A stretch of 64,000 nt of DNA, from the NCBI RefSeq assembly GCF_902706195.1, contig NZ_CACSJO010000023.1, positions 1 to 64,000 of the forward strand. The letters run 5' to 3'. The DNA comes from Novosphingobium sp. 18050 (GTDB taxonomy: Bacteria > Pseudomonadota > Alphaproteobacteria > Sphingomonadales > Sphingomonadaceae). A model generated the notes under the pieces. That model saw only the letters and a program-made list of their open reading frames with translations. It had not been told where the DNA came from and searched no databases. The number at the start of each line of letters is the position of its first letter. Positions within the stretch are counted from its first letter, which is position 1. Both the position numbers and the translations under genes were made by a program. Of the stretch, positions 25,925-35,003 are shown in pieces.

Positions 25925-28108
25925 ATGAACTTCGACCTCACCGACGAACAGGAAATGATGCGCGACACTTTCGCGCGCTTTCTCGACGAGCATTCCAGCA
26001 CCGTGCGCGTGCGCAAGGCACAGGAAACGGCAGGCTTCGACGCGGGGCTGTGGAGCGGCCTTGCCGAACTCGGCGCCTTCGCGATGCGCGTGCCTGAAGA
26101 TGCGGGCGGCATGGATCTCGGCCTGTTCGATGCGGCGCTGCTGATGGAGGAGGCCGGGCGCACGCTGGTTTCCGGGCCGCTGGCCGAAGCGCTCGTCGCG
26201 GCGCGGCTGCTGGGTCAACTGGGCGGGCAGGACGCATTGCTCGAACAGGCGATCGGCGGCGAGGCGGTGGTCACCATCGCCATGCACGACATCGCGGCAA
26301 GGCCGGTACAGTGGATCGCCGGCGGCGCGGTAGCGCAGGCCGTGGTGGCCCGGCGCGGCTCGGACGTGGTGCTGGTCACGGTAACGGGCAAGGGCGAGGC
26401 GAACCTCGCCACGACCCCCATCGCCGAAATCGACCTTGCTTCGGGCGAGACGGTGGTGCTCGCCTCGGGCGAGGACGCGCTGGCGACCTTCGCCGCCGCC
26501 GTGGAGGAGTGGAAGCTCTACATCGCCGTCGGCCTTTCGGGCATTGGGCGGCAGGCTCTGAAAATGGCGGCCGAATATGCCGGTGAGCGCAAGGCGTTCG
26601 GCCAGCTGATCGGCACGTTCCAGGGCATCTCTCACCCGCTGGCCGACCTGCTTTGCGACGTGGACGGCGCCAAGTTCCTCGCCTGGAAATCCATCCGCGA
26701 CATATACGACAATTCCGCCGAGGCGGGCGCGACGATCTCGCTCGCCTACTGGTACGCCTGCGACGCTGCAGCGCGCGCTGTCGCGCAGGGGCTTCACACG
26801 TTCGGCGGCTTCGGCCTGTCGAGCGAGTACGACATCCACCTCTACAACCTGCGCGCCAAGGGCTGGCCGCTGGTCGCGGGCGATCCCGCGCTCATGCTGG
26901 AGGAAGCAGGCCGCCGCCTTTACGCGGGCGAAGTGGCAGCCCTCCCGGCTTCCGGCGAAGTCCCGCTGGACTTCGACCTGGGCGAGGAAGCCCGCGCCGT
27001 TTGCGCCGAGATCGCCGAACTGTTCGCCGCCAAGGTGACGCCCGAAATGAAGGCGCGGTTCCACTATTCCTGGGAAGGCTACGTCCCGGAAGTCCACAAG
27101 ATGCTGGCTGACCACAGCCTGCTGTTCCCCGGCCTGCCCGAGCACCTCTCTGGCCGCAACATCACCCCCTATGCGCGTATTGCCGCGATGGGCGAGATGG
27201 AGCGGCAGGGGTACAATACGCCCGGTGCGAACGTCGCCGCGATGGTGGCGATGATGATCGACAAGTACGGCAGCGACGAACTCAAGGCCGAGGTCCTGCC
27301 CCGGATCACCGGCGGTGACGTGCTGTGTTCGCTGGGCTATTCGGAGCCTTCGTGCGGCTCCGACGTCTTCGCCGCACAGTGCAAGGCGACGCAGATGGAG
27401 GATGGCTCCTGGCGGATCGACGGCACCAAGATGTGGACCAGCGGCGCCAACCTTTCCAGTTACGTCCTGATGCTGACGCGCACCAATCCCGACGTGCCCA
27501 AGCACAAGGGTCTGACGATGTTCATCGTGCCGCTCAAGACCGAAGGTGTCACCGTCCAGGCCGTCCACACCTTCCAGGACGAGCGCACCAACATCACCTT
27601 CTACGACGGGGTGGTGATCCCCGACAGCTGGCGTCTTGGTGAAATCGACGGCGGTGTAAAGACCATGAGCGCCGCTCTGGAGCTGGAACACGGCGGCGGT
27701 TTCTCCAAGGTCATGAAGGCCATGATCGAGGCGGCAGTGGACCTGACCGGGGAGCTGGGCATCGCGGGCGAGGTCCGTACCCAGTGCCGTCTTGCGCGCA
27801 GCGTGGCGCACTTGTGGATATCCGACATGCTGACCTACCGCGCCCAGTGGTCCAGCGTGGAAAAGAAGCCGAACTACGCCTTCGGGCCGATGTCGAAGAT
27901 GTATTCCTCCGAGAAATTCCTCAGCGACAGCCGCGACCTGCTGGACCTGACCGCGCCCGCATCGCTTTCCAAGCGCGAGGGGCCTGCGGGTTTCCTCAAC
28001 CAGTGCTATCGCCACGCCGCCGGCACAACGATCTACGGCGGCACCAGCGAGGTGCACCGCTCGATGGTCGCCGAACGAGGCCTTGGCTTGCCGCGCACCC
28101 GTGGTTGA
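25925..28108 (+). CDS. Fused double acyl-CoA dehydrogenase (FadE34-like)
   Basis: 727 residues made of two acyl-CoA dehydrogenase units, about 1-345 and 360-727. The first unit starts MNFDLTDEQEMMRDTFARFL and ends with a helical ERKAFGQLIGTFQGISH segment. The second carries YSEPSCGSDVFAAQCKA, IDGTKMWTSGA and the late YGGTSEVHRSMVAERGLGLP. One-chain double ACADs such as mycobacterial FadE34 act on bulky side-chain CoA esters (steroid or bile acid), replacing the usual homotetramer. Electrons go to ETF. The gene starts 276 bp from the divergent DUF2889 gene and is followed 10 bp later by an enoyl-CoA hydratase. Substrate class is inferred. Confidence 0.9.
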   Translation: MNFDLTDEQEMMRDTFARFLDEHSSTVRVRKAQETAGFDAGLWSGLAELGAFAMRVPEDAGGMDLGLFDAALLMEEAGRTLVSGPLAEALVAARLLGQLGGQDALLEQAIGGEAVVTIAMHDIAARPVQWIAGGAVAQAVVARRGSDVVLVTVTGKGEANLATTPIAEIDLASGETVVLASGEDALATFAAAVEEWKLYIAVGLSGIGRQALKMAAEYAGERKAFGQLIGTFQGISHPLADLLCDVDGAKFLAWKSIRDIYDNSAEAGATISLAYWYACDAAARAVAQGLHTFGGFGLSSEYDIHLYNLRAKGWPLVAGDPALMLEEAGRRLYAGEVAALPASGEVPLDFDLGEEARAVCAEIAELFAAKVTPEMKARFHYSWEGYVPEVHKMLADHSLLFPGLPEHLSGRNITPYARIAAMGEMERQGYNTPGANVAAMVAMMIDKYGSDELKAEVLPRITGGDVLCSLGYSEPSCGSDVFAAQCKATQMEDGSWRIDGTKMWTSGANLSSYVLMLTRTNPDVPKHKGLTMFIVPLKTEGVTVQAVHTFQDERTNITFYDGVVIPDSWRLGEIDGGVKTMSAALELEHGGGFSKVMKAMIEAAVDLTGELGIAGEVRTQCRLARSVAHLWISDMLTYRAQWSSVEKKPNYAFGPMSKMYSSEKFLSDSRDLLDLTAPASLSKREGPAGFLNQCYRHAAGTTIYGGTSEVHRSMVAERGLGLPRTRG

Positions 28109-28118
28109 GGAGACGACG

Positions 28119-28940
28119 ATGACCGAAGAAGCGCCGCACCTGCTGACCGAGGAAACGGACGGTATCCTCATCGTGACGCTCAACCGCCCGGACAAGCTCA
28201 ACGCGATCAGCCGCGAGATGATGGACCTGCTGACCGAAGCGGTATTGCGCCTGCGCGAGACGCCCGAACTCAAGGTCATGCTGATCCGTTCGGCGGGGCG
28301 CTATTTCAGTTCCGGCGCGGACCTGCGCGGCGGCAACCGGAACATCGCATCCGAGGCGAACGTCGCGGCCAATTCCGCCAGCAAGGTACGCGAGAACCAC
28401 CGCCTCAACCTCAACAACATGCAGCAGTTGTGGGATGAGATGGAGCATGTCGAAAAGCCCATCGTTGCTGCCCACCATGCGATGTGCGTCGGCGGCGGGC
28501 TGGAGATGAGCCTTTCGTGCGACTTTCGCCTCGCCGCGAAAAGTGCGGGCTATGCTTTCCCGGAAGGTCTGTTCGGCGTACTTCCGGCCTCGGGCGGAGT
28601 TTCGCGCCTGACGCGCATCTGCGGGCCGCACTGGGCGCGCTGGCTCATCATGGCGAACAAGCCCGCGAGTGCCGAAATGGCCTTCACCATGGGCCTCGTC
28701 CACCAGGTGTACGATGACGAGACGTTCGAGGCGGAAGTCATGGATTTCTGCCGCCACCTGGCAAAGCAGAACAGCGAGCAGATGGGCGCCGCCAAGGTGG
28801 CGATCGAACTCTGCGCGGAAGTCGGCCGCGATTCCGCCCGTCATGTCGAGCGGATGGCTAACAGTGCTCTCATGCTGAATCCCGATTATATCAAGGGCAT
28901 GGAAGCCTATCTCAAGGGTGTCGGCGGCAAGGCGAAGTAG
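28119..28940 (+). CDS. Enoyl-CoA hydratase/isomerase (crotonase family)
   Basis: 273 residues. NRPDKLNAISREMMDLL, SSGADLRGG (first oxyanion loop) and HHAMCVGGGLEMSLSCDFRLA (second oxyanion strand) are typical, as is the Glu/Gly-rich PEGLFGVLPASGG. It would hydrate the enoyl-CoA produced by the upstream dehydrogenase, or isomerise it. The ATG follows GAGGAG at good spacing; an in-frame start 36 bases upstream overlaps the dehydrogenase and lacks a ribosome site. Confidence 0.92.
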   Translation: MTEEAPHLLTEETDGILIVTLNRPDKLNAISREMMDLLTEAVLRLRETPELKVMLIRSAGRYFSSGADLRGGNRNIASEANVAANSASKVRENHRLNLNNMQQLWDEMEHVEKPIVAAHHAMCVGGGLEMSLSCDFRLAAKSAGYAFPEGLFGVLPASGGVSRLTRICGPHWARWLIMANKPASAEMAFTMGLVHQVYDDETFEAEVMDFCRHLAKQNSEQMGAAKVAIELCAEVGRDSARHVERMANSALMLNPDYIKGMEAYLKGVGGKAK

Positions 28941-29026
28941 CACGGGGAAGCCGCCGCCATTGACATGCGCGGGCAAAGCGGACGAGGGGTCCCGTCACGC
29001 CAATTGCTTCTTCGGGTTTCGTTCGC

Positions 29027-29536
29027 ATGCACCTTTCGACAATGCCGCTGGTTCACAAACCAATGGCCTCGCCAGTAGGCGAACTGACGCTGGTCGGCAG
29101 CGATGCGGGCCTCGTGGCGGTGCTGTGGGAGGACGACAGGCCGGGGCGGGTGTCGCTTGGCCCCATGGGCGATGGTAGCGACCATCCGGTCCTTGCCCAT
29201 ACCGAAATCCAGCTGCGCGAATATTTCGAAGGCCGCCGCGAGGTGTTCGACCTGCCGCTCGATTTTCGCGGCACCGATTTCCAGAAAAGCGTCTGGCAAG
29301 CGCTTCTGCATATCCCCTTTGGCGAAACCCGCAGCTATGCGCAGATCGCTCTGGCCATTGGCCGCCCGACCGCGAGCCGGGCGGTCGGCGCGGCGAACGG
29401 CCGTAACCCGATCTCGATCATCACGCCCTGCCACCGGGTGATCGGCACCAGCGGAAGGCTAACCGGCTTTGCCGGAGGACTGGAAGCCAAGGCCTGGCTG
29501 CTGTGGCTGGAGGCGGGCCAGCCCCTTCTTTTGTAA
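29027..29536 (+). CDS. ogt: Methylated-DNA--protein-cysteine methyltransferase
   Basis: 169 residues. The suicide acceptor is C135 in NPISIITPCHRVIG, preceded by the DNA-binding helix with RPTASRAVGAANGRNP. The N-terminal domain is short, as in Ogt. It repairs O6-alkylguanine by transferring the alkyl group to its own cysteine. The start is uncertain: ATG at 29027 or 29042, neither with a clear ribosome site. It is a housekeeping repair gene embedded in a catabolic island and does not obviously belong to the pathway. Confidence 0.93.
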   Translation: MHLSTMPLVHKPMASPVGELTLVGSDAGLVAVLWEDDRPGRVSLGPMGDGSDHPVLAHTEIQLREYFEGRREVFDLPLDFRGTDFQKSVWQALLHIPFGETRSYAQIALAIGRPTASRAVGAANGRNPISIITPCHRVIGTSGRLTGFAGGLEAKAWLLWLEAGQPLLL

Positions 29537-29547
29537 AATCGCGCCGC

Positions 29548-30306
29548 TCAAAACGGCCGGATCGTCACACCGTTGTCGATCACCATCTCCGCGCCCGTTA
29601 TGAAGCGGGATTCGTCGGAGGCGAGGTACAGCACCAAGGCCGCCACGTCCTTGGGATGTCCCGCCGTTCCGGGCGGCAGCACGCCTTCCGGTATCTCCCG
29701 CGTCTGACCCGGCCGTCCCTCGGCGGTCTGGACCATCGGCGTTTCGATCGAGCCGGGATGAACCGAGTTGCAGCGGATCTTGTAGCCTTTCTCCTGGCAC
29801 ATCACCGCGACCGACTTGGTCATCGCCCGCACCGCGCCCTTGGCGGCGGAATAGGCGAAGAAGATCGGGTAGCCCAGCAGCGCGCCCGTCGAACTCATGT
29901 TGACGATAGAGCCGCCGCTCCCTTTGTTCATCAGCGGGATCGCGTGCTTGCAGCCCAGGAACACGCCGTCGGTCATGATCGCGCTGACCCAGCGGAACTG
30001 CTCAAGGCTAGTTTCCTCGACATCGGCGCTGAGGACGACGCCGGCATTGTTCACCAGCACGTCTAGCCGGCCGAAGCGTGCCTCGATCTCCTGCATGACC
30101 GCGATCCACTGCGCCTCGTCGGCAACATCGAGCGCCATCGCGAGAGCGCCGTTACCGATCCGGTCGGCCACGGCCAGCGCCGGTTCCAGCTTCACATCGG
30201 TGACCACGACGACCGCGCCTTCGCGGGCCAGCGCCTCGCAGTCCGCCGCGCCCAGTCCCGAGCCGCCGCCGGTGACCAGCGCGACTTTGCCTTCAACCCG
30301 GCCCAT
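29548..30306 (-). CDS. Short-chain dehydrogenase/reductase
   Basis: 252 residues, classical SDR. TGGGSGLG (about 12-19), an Asp after the second strand (VVTDVK) pointing to NAD(H), NNAG (about 92-95), NMSSTGALLG with the catalytic Ser, and YSAAK. The C-terminal segment with PMVQ and the ITGAEMVIDNG end is usual for 3-hydroxyacyl or hydroxysteroid type enzymes. The ATG follows GGGAGAG. The gene lies 34 bp downstream of another SDR, likely in one operon controlled by operator candidate B. Substrate unknown. Confidence 0.9.
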   Translation of the reverse strand: MGRVEGKVALVTGGGSGLGAADCEALAREGAVVVVTDVKLEPALAVADRIGNGALAMALDVADEAQWIAVMQEIEARFGRLDVLVNNAGVVLSADVEETSLEQFRWVSAIMTDGVFLGCKHAIPLMNKGSGGSIVNMSSTGALLGYPIFFAYSAAKGAVRAMTKSVAVMCQEKGYKIRCNSVHPGSIETPMVQTAEGRPGQTREIPEGVLPPGTAGHPKDVAALVLYLASDESRFITGAEMVIDNGVTIRPF

Positions 30307-30340
30307 TTCGCTCTCCCTTTGTTATTATCTGAAGGAAGCC

Positions 30341-31261
30341 TCAGGCGGCCCCGTCTTCGCTGAAGTAGTCCGGCATCCCGGCTGGCCAGATCACGCCCCA
30401 CTGCGCCTGTCCGCCGTCGATGACGATGAGATCGCCGTTGATGAAGCGCGCGGCGGGCGATGCGAGGTAGGCGATGGATTCCGCCACGTCCCAGGCATTG
30501 CCGCGCATCCGCATCGGGTTCGCCTTGTGGAAGCGGGCGAGGGCTTCTTCGGGATACATGCGGAAGCCCTCGGTCTCGATCACGCCGGGGCCGATGCAGT
30601 TCACGCGGATGTTCCACTGCGACCACTCGGTGGCCAGCGTCTTGGACAGGTAGATCACCCCGGCGCGCGCGGCACAGGTATGCGCGGCCTGCGGCATGCC
30701 ACGTTCGACATTGGCTACGATGTTGATGATGTTGCCCGGCTTGCCGTCGGCGCGCCAACGTTTGGCGGCTTCCTGCATCATCCACCATGTGCCGTTGAGG
30801 TTGGTGTCGATCACCGCCATCCAGCCCTTGCGGCTGAAGTCTATGGCGTCCTGCGGGAACTGGCCGCCGGCATTGTTGACCACGGTGTCGAGGCCGCCGA
30901 AGTGGTCGTGCACGGCACCGATCAGCGCCTCGACGCCTTCGGGATCGCGGATGTTGGTCGGCACGGCCAGCACGTCGCTGTCGAAAGTGTCCTTCACCAG
31001 ATCGACGGTGGTCTGCAGCTTTTCCGCATCGCGCCCGCAGATGGCGACCTGCGCGCCCAGCTTCGCCGCGAGGAACGCCGCGGCTTTGCCCATACCGCTG
31101 CCCGCGCCGGTAATCAGCACGGTCTGCCCGGCCAGCATGTCGTCGCGGTAGATCGAGGTCTGCGCGCGCAGCGCTTCTTCATCAAGCCCCCGCGCCGGAC
31201 GGTCGGGGCCGTCATCCTCGGGGCGGAAGACCTTTGCGGTGAAGTCTCTGGGCGCGTTCAA
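30341..31261 (-). CDS. SDR of the 2,4-dienoyl-CoA reductase type, without the usual YxxxK
   Basis: 306 residues, with an N-terminal extension of about 40 residues before TGAGSGMG. NNAGGQF is present. Where classical SDRs have Ser and YxxxK, this protein has NIVANVERG and HTCAARAG: Tyr is replaced by Thr and Lys by Arg. The pattern H-x-x-x-A-(K/R) is like peroxisomal 2,4-dienoyl-CoA reductases, which use a different acid set. It ends with INGDLIVIDGGQAQW. Translation appears to begin at TTG 31261, with AAGGAC upstream; no ATG fits. Its promoter region holds operator candidate B. A role in reducing unsaturated acyl-CoA is inferred. Confidence 0.85.
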   Translation of the reverse strand: MNAPRDFTAKVFRPEDDGPDRPARGLDEEALRAQTSIYRDDMLAGQTVLITGAGSGMGKAAAFLAAKLGAQVAICGRDAEKLQTTVDLVKDTFDSDVLAVPTNIRDPEGVEALIGAVHDHFGGLDTVVNNAGGQFPQDAIDFSRKGWMAVIDTNLNGTWWMMQEAAKRWRADGKPGNIINIVANVERGMPQAAHTCAARAGVIYLSKTLATEWSQWNIRVNCIGPGVIETEGFRMYPEEALARFHKANPMRMRGNAWDVAESIAYLASPAARFINGDLIVIDGGQAQWGVIWPAGMPDYFSEDGAA

Positions 31262-31386
31262 ATGGCTTGTCCTTGAAATCGATGGCTAGATCGATCGCAT
31301 GAGCGGAGGGCGAATCGACGGTAAAGGTTCGGTCGCTGCCGAACTTTTCCTCTACCGCGAAGCACGCTAGCCTCGCTGCATCAAAA

Positions 31387-31404
31387 AGACAAACAAGATT
31401 GTTT
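31387..31404. promoter_or_regulatory. TetR-type operator candidate B
   Basis: AGACAAACAAGATTGTTT, 15 of 18 matches to the pattern AAACARTCATGAYTGTTT. It contains a perfect inner repeat AAACAA-GA-TTGTTT. It lies 126 bp upstream of the SDR pair. Confidence 0.5.
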
Positions 31405-31492
31405 TTAGAAGATGAAGGGCAGCCGGGTTAAAGCTGGCTGTTCAACTTGTGCTTGGGGCGGAGAGATACGGGAGTTGAGGGCTTTCTTCCCG

Positions 31493-32173
31493 TCAGTCGT
31501 CGAGCCGGGCCATCAGGACACGGATCTGGCTTTCCAGATGCGTGAGCATCGCCGGAACCTTCACCGGGTCCATTGCCCCGGTATGGACCGCAATCGCCAT
31601 GCCTTCCAGGATCGTCACCGACAGGTTCATGGCAAGGTCGAAGCCTACCGGATCGACACGCCATTCGGGGAAGAGAACTTCCGCCTGCGCGTTGAAGCGC
31701 TCGCGAAATTCTTCCTGCAAGGGCAACATGATCCCGGCAAGGTCCTTGTCGGTGCGCGCGGCCATGGCCAGTTCGTGAAAGGCGATGAAGGCCGGCTTCT
31801 GGACTTGTCCCCAGTAGGTCTCGACCAGGGTGTCGACATCATGCTCGGGCTTTTCGGCGGCGCGACGGAAGGCCCGCAGACGCTTTTCGTGCAGTTCGAC
31901 AATGGTCGCCTTGATCAGCGCTGCGCCGTTCTCGAAGTGGTGCATCATCGCCCCGCGCGAAAGACCCGCTTCCTGCGCCACGCGCGGGGTCGTGGTGTTA
32001 GCATAGCCGTGCTTGACGAGGGAGCGCACGGTGGCGTCGATCAGCCGGCTGCGCGTCTGCGCGGCCTTCGTCGCCTGCAAGGTGTTGCCCGAGGTTTTTG
32101 CGCTCGCAGTCCTGGGCGGTGCCTTGGCAGCGGCGCGGGGCTTGGCAGTGCTGGTCGTGCGCGAGAGGGCCAT
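31493..32173 (-). CDS. TetR-family transcription regulator
   Basis: 226 residues. After a basic Ala/Thr/Lys-rich tail of about 38 residues, the HTH runs TRSRLIDATVRSLVKHGY, TTPRVAQEAGLSRGAMMHHFENGAALIKA, a textbook TetR domain. The larger C-terminal part is the variable ligand domain. The ATG at 32173 is the first good start inside the frame; longer starts would enter the promoter of the divergent ligase. It is the best candidate to bind the six 18-bp palindromes of the island, one of which (site C) lies in its own divergent promoter. A CoA thioester ligand would fit the family and context but is inferred. Confidence 0.92.
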   Translation of the reverse strand: MALSRTTSTAKPRAAAKAPPRTASAKTSGNTLQATKAAQTRSRLIDATVRSLVKHGYANTTTPRVAQEAGLSRGAMMHHFENGAALIKATIVELHEKRLRAFRRAAEKPEHDVDTLVETYWGQVQKPAFIAFHELAMAARTDKDLAGIMLPLQEEFRERFNAQAEVLFPEWRVDPVGFDLAMNLSVTILEGMAIAVHTGAMDPVKVPAMLTHLESQIRVLMARLDD

Positions 32174-32336
32174 GTGATTCGCCTGAGAAATTGCTGTCGC
32201 CGGTGACTGCAATTCACCGGGCCATCCAGTCCGCTTACTATCAAGGAGCCCCCCGGTGCAAGCGCCGCACCCGCGTAAAGCCCGGCCTTTCCTGCGGATA
32301 GCGCCGCATCGGACGCTTTCGCAGTTGGTGCAATTA

Positions 32337-32354
32337 AAACATGCATGACTGATT
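32337..32354. promoter_or_regulatory. TetR-type operator candidate C
   Basis: AAACATGCATGACTGATT, 15 of 18 matches to the pattern. It lies between the TetR gene and the divergent acyl-CoA ligase, the usual place for autoregulation. The following bases TGTAATTTTC repeat the sequence behind site F. Confidence 0.55.
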
Positions 32355-32456
32355 GTAATTTTCGATGCGCTTGATAATCTCCCTCCAAACAGACTTCGCA
32401 CGGCGGCCGCAGCAGTGGGTGACCGGAAAGAGCACAGGACATTGGGAGAGCAGGCG

Positions 32457-34094
32457 ATGGGCGACAGGCAGCCAATCCTGACTATGGGTGAAATGATTCG
32501 GTCCTCGGGTCAGAGGTTCGCGGACCGCGATGCGGTCGTGTTCCCGGACCGGCGGCTGGGCTATGCCGAACTTAACCGCAAGGCGCGCGACTGGGCAAAG
32601 GCGCTGGCCGGGATGGGAGTGAAGCCGGGCGACAATGTCGGCCTGCTGCTGCCGACCTGCCTTGACTTCATCACCGCCTTCTACGGTATCACCATGGCCG
32701 GTGGCGTCGCCGTGCCGGTGAATGCGCGCTATCAGGCTAGGGAACTGGGTTTCGTCGCCGTCGATGCCGATCTGGTGGCGATTATTACCACCGGCAAGGT
32801 AGCCGACGGCCTCGATTTCAGCGCTCGACTTGAAGCGGCGCTGCCCTCGCTGACGCAGGCGGGCGACCCTTGGGCACTCTCCTTGCCTGAGGCCCCCCGC
32901 CTGCGCAGCATCATCTGTCTCGATGAGCGCTGCGCGCCTTACCTCGTGCCCGCGAACGCCGCCCTCGCGAAAGGCGCGAAGATCGCCGAGGACGAGATCG
33001 ATGCGCGGATCGATGCGGTGTCGCCGCAGGATACGGCGATGATCCTCTACACCTCGGGCACCACGGCGAACCCCAAGGGCGCTATGATCAGCCACCGTGC
33101 GCAAGTCGCCAACAGTCGCGGTCTTGGCGTGCGGTACGAGTGTACCGGCGAGGACAAGGTCTGGTCGCCGCTGCCGATCTTCCATATCGCGGGCATCCTG
33201 CCGATGACGATGATCCTGGACCTTGGCGGGATCTATATGACGATCCCGAAGTTCGATGCAGGCGTGGGGCTGGAAATGCTCGGCCGGGAAGGGGCGACGA
33301 TTGCCTATCCAAGCTTCGTCACGATCATGCAGGACCTCATCACCCACCCGACTTTCAAGGACACCGACCTTTCGAAGTTGCGGATCATGAATTCCAATTT
33401 CGCCGTCCAGCCCGAATGGATCAAGCTGGCGGTGGCGGAGGCCATGCCGCACACCATCCAGGTCGGCACTTACGGCCTTACCGAAGGCGCCGGCACGGTT
33501 TCCACCAGTCGCCTTTCCGACAGCTACGAAGTGCGCACCGGGCGCTGCGGTGTCCCGTTGGAGGAATGGCAGGTCCGCATCGTCGATCCCGAAACCGGCG
33601 CTGATTGCGGGCCCGGCGAGCAGGGCGAGATCGTCCTTGGCGGCCCCAACGTCCTTAAGGGTTACTACAATGCCCCGGAGAAGACGGCAGAGGCGATCCG
33701 CGGCGGCTGGTTCTTCTCCGGCGACATTGGATCGATCGATGCGAACGGCAACGTGATGTTCCACGGCCGTACCAAAGACATGCTCAAAGTGGGCGGCGAA
33801 AACGTGGCAGCGGCTGAGATCGAGGCCATGCTCCAGACTCACCCGGCGGTGAAGCTGGCACAGGTAGTGGGACTGCCGGACGAGCGTTACGCCGAAGTCC
33901 CCGCCGCCTTCGTCGAACTGGCCGAGGGCGCGCATGCCAGCGAGCAGGACCTCATCGACCACTGCAAGGGCCGTATCGCCGGCTTCAAGGTACCGCGCCA
34001 TGTTCGCTTCGTCGAAGTCTGGCCGATGTCGACCTCGAAGATCCAGAAATTCCGTCTGCGTGAAGGTCTGATCGCGGAGTTGCAGGCGGCCTGA
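32457..34094 (+). CDS. Acyl-CoA synthetase (class I adenylate-forming)
   Basis: 545 residues. The phosphate loop YTSGTTANPKGAM is at about 195-208, the A5 motif YGLTEGAG follows, then FFSGDIG, GRTKDMLKVGGENV and the catalytic Lys near the end in STSKIQKF. It activates a carboxylic acid to its AMP ester and CoA thioester, the entry step to beta-oxidation. The ATG chosen has GGGAGAG at ideal spacing; an upstream in-frame start at 32415 is less likely. It is divergent from the TetR gene. A second ligase with a similar layout lies at 47699. The acid activated is unknown. Confidence 0.92.
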   Translation: MGDRQPILTMGEMIRSSGQRFADRDAVVFPDRRLGYAELNRKARDWAKALAGMGVKPGDNVGLLLPTCLDFITAFYGITMAGGVAVPVNARYQARELGFVAVDADLVAIITTGKVADGLDFSARLEAALPSLTQAGDPWALSLPEAPRLRSIICLDERCAPYLVPANAALAKGAKIAEDEIDARIDAVSPQDTAMILYTSGTTANPKGAMISHRAQVANSRGLGVRYECTGEDKVWSPLPIFHIAGILPMTMILDLGGIYMTIPKFDAGVGLEMLGREGATIAYPSFVTIMQDLITHPTFKDTDLSKLRIMNSNFAVQPEWIKLAVAEAMPHTIQVGTYGLTEGAGTVSTSRLSDSYEVRTGRCGVPLEEWQVRIVDPETGADCGPGEQGEIVLGGPNVLKGYYNAPEKTAEAIRGGWFFSGDIGSIDANGNVMFHGRTKDMLKVGGENVAAAEIEAMLQTHPAVKLAQVVGLPDERYAEVPAAFVELAEGAHASEQDLIDHCKGRIAGFKVPRHVRFVEVWPMSTSKIQKFRLREGLIAELQAA

Positions 34095-34118
34095 AGTGCC
34101 GGTCCTGAAAATAAAAAA

Positions 34119-34136
34119 GGCAGTCCTGATTGTCTT
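34119..34136. promoter_or_regulatory. TetR-type operator candidate D (also hairpin-like)
   Basis: AGGCAGTCCTGATTGTCT, 14 of 18 matches. It is embedded in a longer inverted repeat with AAAAAAG on the left and CTTTTTT on the right (34114-34141), so it might also act as a terminator for the ligase. It lies upstream of the SDR-Rieske operon. Confidence 0.5.
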
Positions 34137-34241
34137 TTTTATTGCAACGCAAGGCGCAGGGGTCCTACAATCGGACCGAGAGATTAGAGCGGCCGCCCGA
34201 ACGAATTCGGCAGCGTCCGGGCAGGACAAGGAAGAGGCAAG

Positions 34242-35003
34242 ATGGATCTGGGACTGGCGGGCAAGAAGGCGATCCTCGTCGGCGCGGCGCGCGGCATCGG
34301 CTATTCCGTGGCCGAAGTCCTGGCGCGTGAGGGCTGCGACATCGCGCTCACCGCGCGCAGCGAAGACAGCGTCAAGGACGCAGTGGCGGAGCTTTCCAAA
34401 TACGGCACCAAGGTGGTCGGCAAGCCGGTCAACGCCAAGCAGCCCGAGGCCTACAAGGAGTGGATCGACTGGGCGGTCGAGGAGCTGGACGGCGTCGACA
34501 TCCTAGTGCCCTTCACTTCGGCTGGAGGCGGCATGGGCAGCGAAAAGTACTGGTACAACGCCTTTGAAACCGATGTGATGGGTGTCGTCCGTGCTGTCGA
34601 GGGCGTGATCGAGAAGATGACCGAACAGCAGCGCGGCTCGATCGTGCTGCTTGGTTCCACCTCCACGGCTGAGGCGATGGGCGGCCCGCAGCCCTACAAC
34701 GCGATGAAGGCCAGCCTCATCACCTGGGGCAAGCAGTTGGCGCTTTGGCACGGCAAGAACGGCATCCGCGTGAATGTCGTCTCGCCCGGCCCGATAGAGT
34801 TCGAGGGCGGCAACTGGGACATGATCAAAGGCACGATGGAGAAGTTTTACGCGTCCCAGCTGCGCCAGCAGCCGTCGGGCCGTCTCGGTCGGCCTGAGGA
34901 AGTGGCCAAGGCCATCGCCTTCCTCGCCAGCGACGCCGCGAGCTGGTGCAACGGTTCGCACCTCGTCGTGGACGGGGGCTTCACCAATCGGACGCACTTC
35001 TGA
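34242..35003 (+). CDS. Short-chain dehydrogenase/reductase
   Basis: 253 residues. VGAARGIG cofactor loop (about 13-20); an SDR NAG strand modified to FTSAGGG; LLGSTSTAEA with catalytic Ser and YNAMK for Tyr-x3-Lys; C-terminal SHLVVDGGFTNRTHF. Similar proteins are annotated as 3-oxoacyl-ACP reductase-like. Its stop codon shares one base with the start of the Rieske gene (TGATG), so the two are translated together and probably act on one substrate. Transcription likely runs from the promoter with operator candidate D. Confidence 0.9.
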   Translation: MDLGLAGKKAILVGAARGIGYSVAEVLAREGCDIALTARSEDSVKDAVAELSKYGTKVVGKPVNAKQPEAYKEWIDWAVEELDGVDILVPFTSAGGGMGSEKYWYNAFETDVMGVVRAVEGVIEKMTEQQRGSIVLLGSTSTAEAMGGPQPYNAMKASLITWGKQLALWHGKNGIRVNVVSPGPIEFEGGNWDMIKGTMEKFYASQLRQQPSGRLGRPEEVAKAIAFLASDAASWCNGSHLVVDGGFTNRTHF

